Below are positions 25,401 to 32,800 of a DNA stretch of 34,388 nt, piece by piece (position 1 is the first letter of the stretch; each line of letters opens with the position of its first letter). The position numbers were made by a program, and so were the translations under genes. The notes under the pieces were generated by a model. The model searched no databases and was not told where the DNA came from. It saw only the letters and a list, made by a program, of their open reading frames with translations. This DNA comes from Chitinophaga pinensis (GTDB taxonomy: Bacteria > Bacteroidota > Bacteroidia > UKL13-3), in contig CAMDHZ010000030.1 of assembly GCA_945898275.1 (NCBI GenBank), positions 1 through 34,388 of the forward strand. The letters are read 5' to 3'.

Positions 25401-25702
25401 ATGAATACAAAATATTTCATCCCAATGGTACTTTGCAAGAGGAAAGATTTTATGCGAATGGCAATGAAATTAAGCCAACCAAAACCTATTTCAACACTGG
25501 CAAAATCATGCGTATAGAACCTTATCTCCTAGGAGATTTACACGGTGAAGTGCAAGAATACTATAGCAATGGCAACCTTAAAATGAAGGAAAATTACGTA
25601 AATGGTTACAAAGAAGGTCTTTGCGAATACTTTGATGCTACTGGCAAACGCCTAGGATCTTATCTTTATAATCATGGAGAACTCATTACAATAATTCAAT
25701 AA
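22430..25702 (+). CDS. Secreted TPR and MORN-repeat protein (YwqK-like repeats)
   Basis: 1090 aa. Residues 1-20 are a signal peptide (MKKLLVILILLSINFLAKSQ). Residues ~30-200 form TPR-like helical pairs (YDYFEKEEYEKAIREYRRVP, YAMYLQERYEEAIQESRRLI, KYDESIEVYNMALKRFPYST). From about residue 385 to the end the protein is a long series of MORN_2/YwqK-type repeats, roughly two dozen by eye. The pattern is Y-Y-x-N-G-x-L/I-K ... Y-x-x-G-x-x-x-G, for example YYSNGKLKVQSN and YYSNGNLKMKENYVNGYKEG. Shorter proteins with these repeats are often labelled toxin-antitoxin YwqK antitoxins, a label with no support here. It is probably periplasmic or outer-membrane associated and may scaffold other proteins. 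It leads an operon with two transglutaminase-fold proteins and mnmE. Confidence 0.8.
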   Translation: MKKLLVILILLSINFLAKSQATIELINSQEVVLKAYDYFEKEEYEKAIREYRRVPQGDTNYFIAQYEVTYAMYLQERYEEAIQESRRLIYEGTDQMNQYNILGSALDEIKKYDESIEVYNMALKRFPYSTNLLLNKGIVYERKKDVKAAWDTYMELLSISPSFPSAHLRLAKLAESEGKFTQAIMAYTIFLMLEPTSKRSLGVVTDFNKLCDNSSQILNSSKNPILKSEFEDLDFLIGNQIALNDKYKIPGKQQFPMNKQLHLVFEKAASSVKEEGFYAQYYLPFFKDFLKTQDFVSFNLLLLASSDNEKIEKEVKSKIDAIKKCREACLKVFQDQHDVKPFNWNGKNLSLSYFYYDGFNPEAYGNLNKEGKTIGTFIYFDEEGYIDVIGNFDNAGNRDGKWYYFDSKGDTTRVFSYKAGKLNGPYRFFKNGFLSETGSYVDELVEGEVLAFYADGSLSNKQYYKNDLREGKSIEYYPSGGIKSDYAYVKGEIEGEAKDYYAHGQLKEVAQYKAGKITGIYKEYWENKNLRKECNFSNGVLEGPYKTFFINGQLEQEGIAAKGEMSGKWLKYYSNGKLKVQSNLDENGKVNGDEIGFDHAGKQFRFDTYAKGEWKSVKFFDKYGKVFYENKIARSGTPVVLYNHYRDKTAEGLFKDDNRQGEWKFYNANGIVNSIEVYEKGQLEGFITNYLDKDLISSTINYKVGEYDGLYTAYYSNGKIKTQGHYMNGERYGIWKNYEVNGAVENQYFYFADNKKDWGYEYLSNGKYYKKYKYVRGILREVHHCDTNGVSIDSATFPTGTARFSLKGLSGKKVYEGGFLNGYAHGKATWYFPNGKINEQGEYFEGDSHGDWLVFHPNGKIKRKYFKYYGYSTSTWEDYNYFGEPIGKFDYKDGLSHGKNIRLYNDGKVESEIGFYEDEKHGESKYYATSGELREVRYFSYGRLIGYSYQDKTNKLKDTIFTPNGDGVIKAFYANGNPSTTYEMRNGTYHNEYKIFHPNGTLQEERFYANGNEIKPTKTYFNTGKIMRIEPYLLGDLHGEVQEYYSNGNLKMKENYVNGYKEGLCEYFDATGKRLGSYLYNHGELITIIQ

Positions 25703-25708
25703 TTATTC

Positions 25709-27637
25709 ATGCACTATTCTAAAGCCTGTTTTTTAATTCTTATCACTTTTTCTTTTTTCGGGTTGAACCTAAATGCGCAAGCAGTTGAGGACTACACACG
25801 CCTGAAAGAAAAATACCCAAATGCCAAAGTTGTATGCACAGAACAAGCTGCTGAAGTAAGCCTAAAACTAGAAAAGGGTGAACCAAAAGTATATTATACC
25901 ACACGGGAAGAATTTTTCTACCTAGATGACAATAACAGCGGGTATACCAAACGCTCTATTCACTTTTCTGGGTTTTATGCCTTGGTTTCTTATAAAGCAA
26001 TCCTCTACTCGCCTAATGGCAAGAATTATAAAAAGGAAGAAATAAAAGACTTTAAGGTAAATGATTTTGTAAACAACAATATTTTCCATGACGATTCTAA
26101 AGAGCTAAGCTTTCGTTTCCCACTCATCGAAAAAGGGGCAAAGACTGTCATCGAAACTACTTATGAAATTAAGGATTTACACATGATGCCTAAATTCTCT
26201 GTTTCTCCTTTTTTCGACTTTGACCATGTTTCTTTTAAAGTAAATCATCCTAGTTCTTTTGCGATTGCCATGGATACTTTTCGCCTGCATCTTATCAATT
26301 TCAACTTTCAATCGGTTCAAAAAGGTAACAATACTTCTTTATCATGGGAAGGCAGCTCGGCAAAAAGATTAGAATTTGAAGGAGACGGACCTGAGTCTGA
26401 ATATCTTTCTACACAAATACATGTGCGCATAAAATCTTATGAGGGCAAGCAAGGAAAGGTAAATGTGCTTGGCAACTTAGACGATTTGTACCGTTGGAAT
26501 TGCAATTTCTTAAAGGAAACTTTTGAACCTGCAGAGAAATATAAATCGCTGAGTGATTCCATTGTTAAAAACGAAACAGATACACTCAAAAAAGTTGCAG
26601 CCATCTTCTCTTGGGTTCAAACCAACATAAGATACATTGCCTTAGAAGCAGGCTATGCGGGGTTAATTCCGGCCAAAGCCAGCATGGTCTTGCAAGAACG
26701 CTATGGCGATTGCAAAGGGATGTCGAACATGTTGTATAACCTATTGAGAAGTCAGCATATTCCAGCGCATTTGGTTTGGATTGGAAGCAGATCCCTTCCC
26801 TATAAATACACCGAACTACCCACACCCAATACAGACAACCACATGATTTGCGCCGTAAAGCACCAAGGTAAATTTATCTTTCTTGATGCTACTTCAAACA
26901 ACCTTCCTTTTGGAATGCCTTCTGGATTTATTCAAGGCAAAGAAGCCATGATTGGGCTTGAGGATTGCGAACATTATGCCATTGAAACCGTTCCTGAAGT
27001 TGAACCTTCGCAAAATTTAACCCTCGATTCTTGCTACATAAAACTAAAAGGAAAAAGTATTTCGGGCAGTGGCAAAGTAACCTTAACGGGCTATAAGCGC
27101 GTGAACTTTATAGACCGCATGAGCGAACGCAATTATAATTTTTTACTCAAACAATGTCGTGGTTATCTGCTCAAAGGCAGCAACAGGTTTACCATTGATA
27201 CAGTTTGGTTAGAGCACTTAGAAGAAAAGAACAAACCACTTTTTATACATTATAAATTTAGTTTGCCAGAATATGCGGTAGTTGCTGATAATGAACTTTT
27301 CATTAACCTCAATTTAGAGAAAGTTGGCAGCCCTTCCAAGATTGACGCGAAAAGAAATGTTCCATTAGAATACAATTACAAACGCCGAAATGAGTATGTA
27401 GTTTGCCTAGAATTGGAACCGCAATGGCAAGTAACCTATACGCCAAAAAATGTAAGCTGGGAAAAGGAATCTTTTAAATACGAAGTTCAATATCAAAAAC
27501 AACAAAACCTTTTGATACGTCGTGAACTGCAACAAGAAAGCACCTTAATGCTATATCCAAACCAATTCTCCATTTATAATACTATGGTAGAAGCTATTCA
27601 AAAATCATATGCCGAACAAACCATTATTAAGCAATAA
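25709..27637 (+). CDS. DUF3857/transglutaminase-like secreted protein with intact triad
   Basis: 642 aa with signal peptide MHYSKACFLILITFSFFGLNLNAQA. The N-terminal DUF3857-type beta domain (YTTREEFFYLDDNNSGYTKR, LSFRFPLIEKGAKTVIETTY) is followed by a transglutaminase core. In it, IFSWVQTNIRYIALEAG precedes ERYGDCKGMSNML with Cys335, TDNHMICAV with His378, and FIFLDATSNNLPFG with Asp393, so the Cys-His-Asp triad is complete. Proteins of this kind are probably peptidase-like or amide-bond enzymes in the periplasm, but no substrate is established. It begins six bases after the TPR/MORN gene stop. Confidence 0.82.
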   Translation: MHYSKACFLILITFSFFGLNLNAQAVEDYTRLKEKYPNAKVVCTEQAAEVSLKLEKGEPKVYYTTREEFFYLDDNNSGYTKRSIHFSGFYALVSYKAILYSPNGKNYKKEEIKDFKVNDFVNNNIFHDDSKELSFRFPLIEKGAKTVIETTYEIKDLHMMPKFSVSPFFDFDHVSFKVNHPSSFAIAMDTFRLHLINFNFQSVQKGNNTSLSWEGSSAKRLEFEGDGPESEYLSTQIHVRIKSYEGKQGKVNVLGNLDDLYRWNCNFLKETFEPAEKYKSLSDSIVKNETDTLKKVAAIFSWVQTNIRYIALEAGYAGLIPAKASMVLQERYGDCKGMSNMLYNLLRSQHIPAHLVWIGSRSLPYKYTELPTPNTDNHMICAVKHQGKFIFLDATSNNLPFGMPSGFIQGKEAMIGLEDCEHYAIETVPEVEPSQNLTLDSCYIKLKGKSISGSGKVTLTGYKRVNFIDRMSERNYNFLLKQCRGYLLKGSNRFTIDTVWLEHLEEKNKPLFIHYKFSLPEYAVVADNELFINLNLEKVGSPSKIDAKRNVPLEYNYKRRNEYVVCLELEPQWQVTYTPKNVSWEKESFKYEVQYQKQQNLLIRRELQQESTLMLYPNQFSIYNTMVEAIQKSYAEQTIIKQ

Positions 27638-27641
27638 ACCC

Positions 27642-29600
27642 ATGAAACATATCCTAAGTATTTGTGCATTTTTGTTGTTAATTACAAATTCACAAGCACA
27701 GTTTTCTTTAAAGTATCAGTTTGAACCAAACCCAGATTTTGCGAAATATTGCAAGGGGCACGACTTAAAAACCATTGACGAATTAGAAGTGATAGATGAA
27801 CGTGTGGTTGAATTTGCCTACGACAAGGACGGAAACCTTTTTGAATACTTTTATATTCATGGTGTGCGATATGTAAACTCAGAAGATGCCATAGACCGCA
27901 ACAATAAAATATATGTTTCATTTGCTAGAGCTTTTGATTTAGTAGCTTATGATGCACGGGTAATCTCTAACAGTGGCACCATACAAACCCTCGGTAAAGA
28001 TGCCCTCAAAGAAGGAACCCGCGAGGATGAAAGCAAGGTGCAATACTTTGCTGTTTCTGGCGCAGAGAAAGGTAGCTTCATAGAATACTATTATTTGGTA
28101 AAGAGAAGTCCAAATTACACCGGAACTTGGTTTGGAATGCAAAGCAATACACCAATTGCCAAGTCAATGGTGAAGATTATCAGTCCTGAAAATTTAATCT
28201 TTATTAGCAAATCTTTGGGTGGCTATACCACTTTATATGAAGATACGAGCCTTGCAGACCGCAATATGTTGGTGGGCATTCAAGAAAACATTCCAGCCAT
28301 TCCAGAAGAACCTTTTTCCAATGCAGGTGGAAATAAAATGAAACTCATGTATCAATTGTTTTACAACACTGCTAAGGGCAAGAAAAACCCTTATAACTAC
28401 GGGATTGTAAGTCAGAATATTTTTGAAAACATGGGAGGTAAACTCAACAAGGAAGAACAAAAAGCCTTAGAAAAAATCCTTAAAAACTGCAACCTTAAAG
28501 AAGCCACAGATGATGCCAGTAAAATTAGAGCTGTAGAAAACTATATCAAAAAGGAATTCACTTTTGTGGAAAATCCTGCCAATGAATTTGAAAATTTCAC
28601 TTCCATCCTAAAATCTAAAACCCTAAATGAAACGGGTGCAACGCGTTTGTTTTACCATATTTATGAAAGTTTAGACATTGAACAAGAACTAGTAGTTACC
28701 AGCAACCGATACAATATTCGCTTCGACAAGGAATTTGAATCTTATGCGTTCTTAACCGATTTCTTGCTTTACTTCCCTAAACTAAAAACCTACATGGCTC
28801 CTTTTGCACAACTGTATCGCTTGGGTTTAATCCCTGGCAGTTACCTCGAAAACTATGGTTTATTTGTGAGAAAAGTAAGTGTGGGAGAACTAAATACTGG
28901 TGCTGGAAAAGTGCAGTTCATCCCCTCCTACTCTGGCAAGCATACCCAACACAATATGTATATTACTGCCAGTTTAGATGAAAGCACAGACAGTTTAAAC
29001 ATCGATTACAAGCAAGAATACACAGGCTATTATGCGCAAAACTTTCAACCTATTTTCGACTTCATTCAGAAAGACAAGGTAAAAGAATTTGAAGAGTCTA
29101 TTGTTAAAGGTTTGCACCCAGACATCAGCATTAAAAGCATCGACATTGAAAACAAAGGTGGCGAAAACCTAATGCTTAAGCCTTTAGTGGTAAAAAGCAA
29201 ACTGAGTTCGCATCATTTTATTGAGAAAGCAGGCAACAAAATTCTCTTGAAGTTTGGCGATTTAATTGGACCACAATCCGAAATGTACCAAGAAAAACAA
29301 AGGGTATTGCCCATAGAAAATGATTATAACCGCGAATACCATCGCATCATAACATTCAATATTCCTGAAGGCTACCAAATCAAAAACCTAGAGCAACTCA
29401 ATCTCTCGGTTCAACCCTTTAAAAACAATGCAGCTGGATTTGTGGCGACTTATAAACTTGAAGGCAACAAACTCATTGTTACCTGCGACGAAGTTTACAA
29501 CCAAATTCATTTCCCTTTAGAGGAAGCAGAACAGTACAGAAGCGTTATTAATGCTGCAGCCAACTTTAATAAAATTGTATTGGTGTTGGAGAAAAAATGA
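27642..29600 (+). CDS. DUF3857/transglutaminase-fold secreted protein lacking the catalytic triad
   Basis: About 652 aa from ATG 27642, with signal peptide MKHILSICAFLLLITNSQAQ; an earlier frame start at 27609 lies inside the previous gene. The layout parallels the preceding protein: an N-terminal beta domain (RFVEFAYDKDGN-like strands, AKSMVKIISPENLIF), then NYIKKEFTFVENP and a core aligned as LNETGATRLFYHIYESLDIE. The position of the catalytic Cys is Glu330, and no His or Asp appears at the other two triad positions (SYAFLTDFLLYF, KLKTYMAPF). It is therefore probably a non-catalytic relative that binds or modulates. It starts four bases after the previous stop and overlaps mnmE by four bases (ATGA at 29597). 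Confidence 0.75.
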   Translation: MKHILSICAFLLLITNSQAQFSLKYQFEPNPDFAKYCKGHDLKTIDELEVIDERVVEFAYDKDGNLFEYFYIHGVRYVNSEDAIDRNNKIYVSFARAFDLVAYDARVISNSGTIQTLGKDALKEGTREDESKVQYFAVSGAEKGSFIEYYYLVKRSPNYTGTWFGMQSNTPIAKSMVKIISPENLIFISKSLGGYTTLYEDTSLADRNMLVGIQENIPAIPEEPFSNAGGNKMKLMYQLFYNTAKGKKNPYNYGIVSQNIFENMGGKLNKEEQKALEKILKNCNLKEATDDASKIRAVENYIKKEFTFVENPANEFENFTSILKSKTLNETGATRLFYHIYESLDIEQELVVTSNRYNIRFDKEFESYAFLTDFLLYFPKLKTYMAPFAQLYRLGLIPGSYLENYGLFVRKVSVGELNTGAGKVQFIPSYSGKHTQHNMYITASLDESTDSLNIDYKQEYTGYYAQNFQPIFDFIQKDKVKEFEESIVKGLHPDISIKSIDIENKGGENLMLKPLVVKSKLSSHHFIEKAGNKILLKFGDLIGPQSEMYQEKQRVLPIENDYNREYHRIITFNIPEGYQIKNLEQLNLSVQPFKNNAAGFVATYKLEGNKLIVTCDEVYNQIHFPLEEAEQYRSVINAAANFNKIVLVLEKK

Positions 29601-30979
29601 ACAAACACAGTTATAACCCAGACGATACCATTTGCGCTTTGGCAACCGCTGCCGGCGTGGGCGCCATTGGCGTGATACGCTTAAGTGGCAAAAATGCCAT
29701 CACCATTGCTAACCAATGTTTTGTTGGCAAAAACCTTACAAAAGTAAAGTCGCATACGGCTCATTTTGGACGCTTGGTTCAAGCAGAAACCATTATTGAC
29801 GAAGTTTTAGCAACTGTTTTTGTTGAACCTAAAAGTTATACGGGCGAGCATACCGTTGAAATCAGCTGCCATGGTTCGCCGTATATTCAACAAAAGATTC
29901 TTGAAACCTTGGTTCAACAAGGCGCTCGCTTGGCGCAACCGGGTGAGTTTACCTTGAGGGCTTTCTTAAATGGCAAACTCGATTTAACCCAAGCAGAAGC
30001 GGTGGCCGACTTAATTGCTTCCGACTCTGAGATGAGCCATAAAACGGCCATGAACCAAATGCGTGGTGGTTTCTCTAAAGAGATTGCCAACCTGCGCGAA
30101 AGGCTCATCAACTTTGCTTCGCTAATAGAGTTGGAACTCGACTTTAGCGAGGAAGATGTGGAGTTTGCAAGCCGACCAGAATTACATGCTTTGGTGAGCA
30201 ACCTGCACGAAATGTTGCGCACTTTAGCAGATAGTTTTAAAACAGGCAATGCCATTAAGAATGGGGTGCCTACCGTGATTGCAGGCAAACCCAATGCTGG
30301 GAAATCTACCTTGCTCAATGCACTCATCAAAGAAGACAGAGCCATTGTGAGTGATATTGCAGGCACCACCAGAGATACCATTGAAGAGGTGTTTAGCATT
30401 GGCGGCATCAACTTTAGACTCATTGATACTGCGGGCATACGCACACATACCGCCGATTTAATTGAAAGCATTGGCATAGAAAAAACATACGAGAAAATAA
30501 GGCTAGCCAGCATTGTAGTATACTTATTTGATGCCATTACCACCAGCCCAGAAAGCCTAGCTATAGAGTTAGCCGAATTCGATGCCCTAGAAGCAATTGT
30601 GATTCCGGTAGCCAACAAAATTGACTTAGCAGATACAAGCGTTTTAAGACAAAAGTTTGCGGCTTATGAAAACCTTATCTTGTTAAGTTCTAAAACACAA
30701 GACGGTTTGAACCAATTGTATGAGCGCTTGCGAGCCGTGGTAGAAACAGAGGTAGGCAGAGACGATGTTATCATTACCAATATTAGGCATTTTAAAGCCT
30801 TGAGCGATGCCGCACAATCCTTAGAACAAGTATTAGAGAGCATGCAATTGAACCGCACAGGCGAGCTCTTAGCCTTCGACATTCGCAAGGCCATTTACCA
30901 CCTAGGAGAAGTAACTGGCGAAATTACCAATGACGACTTGCTGAAGAATATCTTTGGGAAGTTTTGTATTGGGAAGTAG
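29597..30979 (+). CDS. mnmE: tRNA modification GTPase MnmE
   Basis: Works with MnmG (GidA) to modify the wobble uridine of certain tRNAs. The 460-aa protein has the N-terminal formyl-THF-binding domain (DTICALATAAGVGAIGVIRL, SYTGEHTVEISCHGSPYIQQ, PGEFTLRAFLNGKLDLTQAE). It then has a helical region and a G domain with GKPNAGKST (near residue 230), DIAGTTRDT, DTAG and NKID. The C-terminal FGKFCIGK includes the conserved Cys of the C-x-G-K motif. Length and domain order are normal. It is the last gene of the TPR/MORN operon, overlapping the previous one by four bases. Its stop codon TAG is followed at once by a heptamer repeat array. Confidence 0.96.
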   Translation: MNKHSYNPDDTICALATAAGVGAIGVIRLSGKNAITIANQCFVGKNLTKVKSHTAHFGRLVQAETIIDEVLATVFVEPKSYTGEHTVEISCHGSPYIQQKILETLVQQGARLAQPGEFTLRAFLNGKLDLTQAEAVADLIASDSEMSHKTAMNQMRGGFSKEIANLRERLINFASLIELELDFSEEDVEFASRPELHALVSNLHEMLRTLADSFKTGNAIKNGVPTVIAGKPNAGKSTLLNALIKEDRAIVSDIAGTTRDTIEEVFSIGGINFRLIDTAGIRTHTADLIESIGIEKTYEKIRLASIVVYLFDAITTSPESLAIELAEFDALEAIVIPVANKIDLADTSVLRQKFAAYENLILLSSKTQDGLNQLYERLRAVVETEVGRDDVIITNIRHFKALSDAAQSLEQVLESMQLNRTGELLAFDIRKAIYHLGEVTGEITNDDLLKNIFGKFCIGK

Positions 30980-31048
30980 TCCATGGTCCATGGTCCAAAG
31001 TCCATGGTCGATGGTCCAAAGTCCATAGTCGACGGTCCATGGTCCATG
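30979..31048. repeat. Heptanucleotide tandem array, unit GTCCATG
   Basis: Ten consecutive 7-base units, all in phase: GTCCATG twice, GTCCAAA, GTCCATG, GTCGATG, GTCCAAA, GTCCATA, GTCGACG and GTCCATG twice. The first base of the array is the last base of the mnmE stop codon TAG. Units contain CCATGG palindromes at their joints. It is not coding; ORFs across it on either strand are spurious. Confidence 0.9.
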
Positions 31049-31057
31049 GTTACCTCC

Positions 31058-31101
31058 GGTCGCCGAGCAAAACCCCGGTCGCCGAGCGGAGTCGAGGCGC
31101 T
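31058..31101. repeat. GGTCGCCGAGC repeat pair, left copy
   Basis: Two adjacent units of the GGTCGCCGAGC family (CCCCGGTCGCCGAGC ... GGAGTCGAGGCGC). These are much more G+C-rich than the surrounding DNA. The same words recur at 32645-32720 and 32801-32865 on the far side of the Fic gene, so the element is a dispersed intergenic repeat. Confidence 0.75.
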
Positions 31102-31113
31102 TCTGTGTTGATC

Positions 31114-31154
31114 TGTGGTATCTGTGAGGCGCCCTTTTTCTCACAGATACCACA
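31114..31154. repeat. 15-base perfect inverted repeat, TGTGGTATCTGTGAG
   Basis: TGTGGTATCTGTGAG (31114-31128) pairs with CTCACAGATACCACA (31140-31154) around an 11-base loop. A related copy of the right arm, CTCACAGATAGCACAGAT, occurs near 32604. It could act as a bidirectional terminator for mnmE and the Fic gene, or be a dispersed repeat hairpin. Confidence 0.7.
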
Positions 31155-31248
31155 TATACCTTAGTTGTTCACATATTTTGAGCCTTTTCTTTACACGATA
31201 GGTAGCTCAAGGGTGAACATGGCTAGGTTTTTACACACGAGAAGTATG

Positions 31249-31300
31249 TCATGAGTAGAAAATCAAATAATTTACTCATGATAAACGTATCATGAGTAAA
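31249..31300. promoter_or_regulatory. Operator-like 30-base perfect palindrome with an extra half-site
   Basis: TTTACTCATGATA (31271-31283), AACG, then TATCATGAGTAAA (31288-31300) is a perfect 13-base inverted repeat. A third half-site TCATGAGTA lies at 31249-31257. Three related half-sites in alternating orientation, 22 bases before the stop of the Fic gene, suggest a protein-binding site or an RNA hairpin at its 3' end. The rest of the spacer 31155-31322 shows no gene. Confidence 0.6.
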
Positions 31301-31322
31301 TTCTGATCCATTACAAACCAAT

Positions 31323-32402
31323 TTATAGTTGGTTGACATTCTGCAACAAGTTGAATAGATCGGTATTAATGTAATAGTTGTCCTTCCAAATCTTTTGCTT
31401 CCTCACTATTCCTAGTTTGTCGAGTTCATCTAAGTATTTTGAGGCAGTTTTTCTGCTCACCCCAGTTTCTTCCATTACAAAATCAATTTTGGTGTAAGGA
31501 TGACAGAACAAATTATTTAGTAAATCTTGACTGTAAATTTTGGGAAGTTCAGTTCTGATTCTATCTTTTTGGCTTCTCATTAGGTTTTTGATGCCCGCTA
31601 TTATTTTGATAGTTTGTAAGGAGGTTTGCTCCACACCATTCAAAACAAACAGCACCCATTCCTCCCAAGCGTTTTCGTTGCGTACCTTTTGCAACAAGCG
31701 ATAATAGTCGCCTTTGTTTTGGTTGATGTAGCGGCTTAAATATAAAATAGGTAAATTCAATAACCCTTCTTTTACCAAATACAGAATATTAATAATCCTG
31801 CCAGTTCTACCATTTCCATCATAAAAAGGGTGGATGCTTTCAAACTGATGGTGAATAATGGCCATTTTTACCAAAGGATCTAAATCGCTGAGTGTATTGT
31901 CGTTGATGAACTGCTCTAAGTTGCTCATAAGGGCCACCACCTCGTTATAAGTTTGCGGAGGAGTGTAAACGATTTCACCTGTTTGTTCATTTTTTAATTC
32001 AGTACCTGGTACTTTTCTAAAACCTCCATCATTTTCTTCTAGGGTTGACTGCATTTGGATGATGTGATTATTTGACAAAAATCCCATTTGTCTTACAGTT
32101 TCAAAACCCCAACGTAAGGCTTCCGCATAGTTATGTACTTCTTTGGATGCTATGGATTTAAATTCTTTCCTCAGATAATCGAACTGATATAGTTCATCAT
32201 GCGTTGTAATAATATTTTCAATGGCCGAACTATCTTTGGCCTCCTGCAAGGAAAGTGTGCTGATAAGTATACTTTCATTCGGAATACTTAAAGCAGCACC
32301 TTTCATTTCTGCCAATGCACTGCGAGCAGCAGCTGTTTTTTTCAGAATAGATTTGGATTCTAAATCCAAAATTAATGGGAGTTCGGGTATATTATATGGC
32401 AT
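31323..32402 (-). CDS. Fic family protein, class II-like with inhibitory motif
   Basis: From ATG 32402 the protein is 359 aa. An upstream GTG/ATG-type start at 32549 would lie before the predicted promoter and adds an atypical stretch. The Fic core motif HPFYDGNGRTGR is at residues 191-202 with catalytic His191. The N-terminal SSAIEN (Ser58 ... Glu62, Asn63) matches the inhibitory S/T-x3-E-G/N motif that keeps class II Fic AMP-transferases off. The C-terminal region (YTKIDFVMEETGVSRKTASK, YLDELDKLGIVRKQK) is a winged-helix domain. Expected activity is AMP transfer to a protein target. The protein is cytoplasmic, and the gene is bracketed by dispersed repeats. Confidence 0.88.
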   Translation of the reverse strand: MPYNIPELPLILDLESKSILKKTAAARSALAEMKGAALSIPNESILISTLSLQEAKDSSAIENIITTHDELYQFDYLRKEFKSIASKEVHNYAEALRWGFETVRQMGFLSNNHIIQMQSTLEENDGGFRKVPGTELKNEQTGEIVYTPPQTYNEVVALMSNLEQFINDNTLSDLDPLVKMAIIHHQFESIHPFYDGNGRTGRIINILYLVKEGLLNLPILYLSRYINQNKGDYYRLLQKVRNENAWEEWVLFVLNGVEQTSLQTIKIIAGIKNLMRSQKDRIRTELPKIYSQDLLNNLFCHPYTKIDFVMEETGVSRKTASKYLDELDKLGIVRKQKIWKDNYYINTDLFNLLQNVNQL

Positions 32403-32517
32403 TTCTGTAAAGTTGTTTATGCTTAAAAAATCTTTGACCTTTAACTTCGAATTCCTTGTTTGCAGGAAATTCCAAATGAAGGTCGGAGGCGTATTGAATT
32501 TTAAGTGACACTTGAAA

Positions 32518-32550
32518 CAAAAATAAACATAAATAAATTTAGTTACCAAA
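32518..32550 (-). promoter_or_regulatory. Predicted promoter of the Fic gene
   Basis: On the minus strand TTTG (32550-32547), a 21-base spacer and TATTTTTG (32525-32518) match the consensus at all fixed positions. Start near 32512 gives a leader of about 110 bases to ATG 32402 and excludes the longer reading-frame start at 32549. Confidence 0.55.
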
Positions 32551-32559
32551 ATAAGGGGC

Positions 32560-32770
32560 TGGCATCTGGCTGCTAGCCGGTCGGAGTTCGAGCCACCCTA
32601 TTTCTCACAGATAGCACAGATGTTCACAGATTTTGATTTAGTGCCGCTGCCCCCTCGACTCCGCTCGGGGACCGCCTTTGACTCCGCTCCTTTCGACAGG
32701 CTCAAGGACCGCCTTAATAAGTATTATGAAATACTTCTCGGCTTCGCTCGAAGGACTTTCCCATTGAAAT
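32560..32770. repeat. Dispersed repeat block, right side of the Fic gene
   Basis: Contains TTTCTCACAGATAGCACAGAT (from 32601), matching the left-side hairpin arm. After it come CCCTCGACTCCGCTCGGGGACC, GACTCCGCTCC and TTTCGACAGGCTCAAGGACC (about 32650-32712), which are variants of the CGACTCCGCTCGG family in the reverse orientation to the 31058-31101 pair. No open reading frame here looks real. This and the next entries account for most of the gene-free stretch 32403-33189. Confidence 0.65.
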
Positions 32771-32772
32771 AA

Positions 32773-32790
32773 TGCTGCTGTATAGCAGCA
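32773..32790. other. Short hairpin TGCTGCT-GTAT-AGCAGCA
   Basis: A perfect 7-base stem with a 4-base loop, lying between two blocks of the CGCCGAG repeat family. It may be the centre of a larger mobile repeat unit. No T-run follows on either strand. Confidence 0.5.
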
Positions 32791-32800
32791 CCTTGTCACT

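Noticed and set aside
22430-25702. Calling the MORN protein a toxin-antitoxin YwqK antitoxin
   Set aside because: The label is an automatic annotation for MORN_2 repeats. This protein is secreted, 1090 aa long and has no toxin partner.
29914-30618. 234-aa reading frame antisense to mnmE
   Set aside because: It lies wholly inside mnmE, has low-complexity Ser/Leu/Ala composition typical of antisense frames, and no promoter or start signal.
30902-31153. Reading frame across the heptamer array on the minus strand
   Set aside because: Its repeated D-H-G-L-W-T-M residues come only from the GTCCATG units, so it is a repeat artefact.
32403-32549. Longer Fic protein starting at 32549
   Set aside because: A full-consensus promoter (32550-32518) lies across that start, and the added residues have no family similarity.
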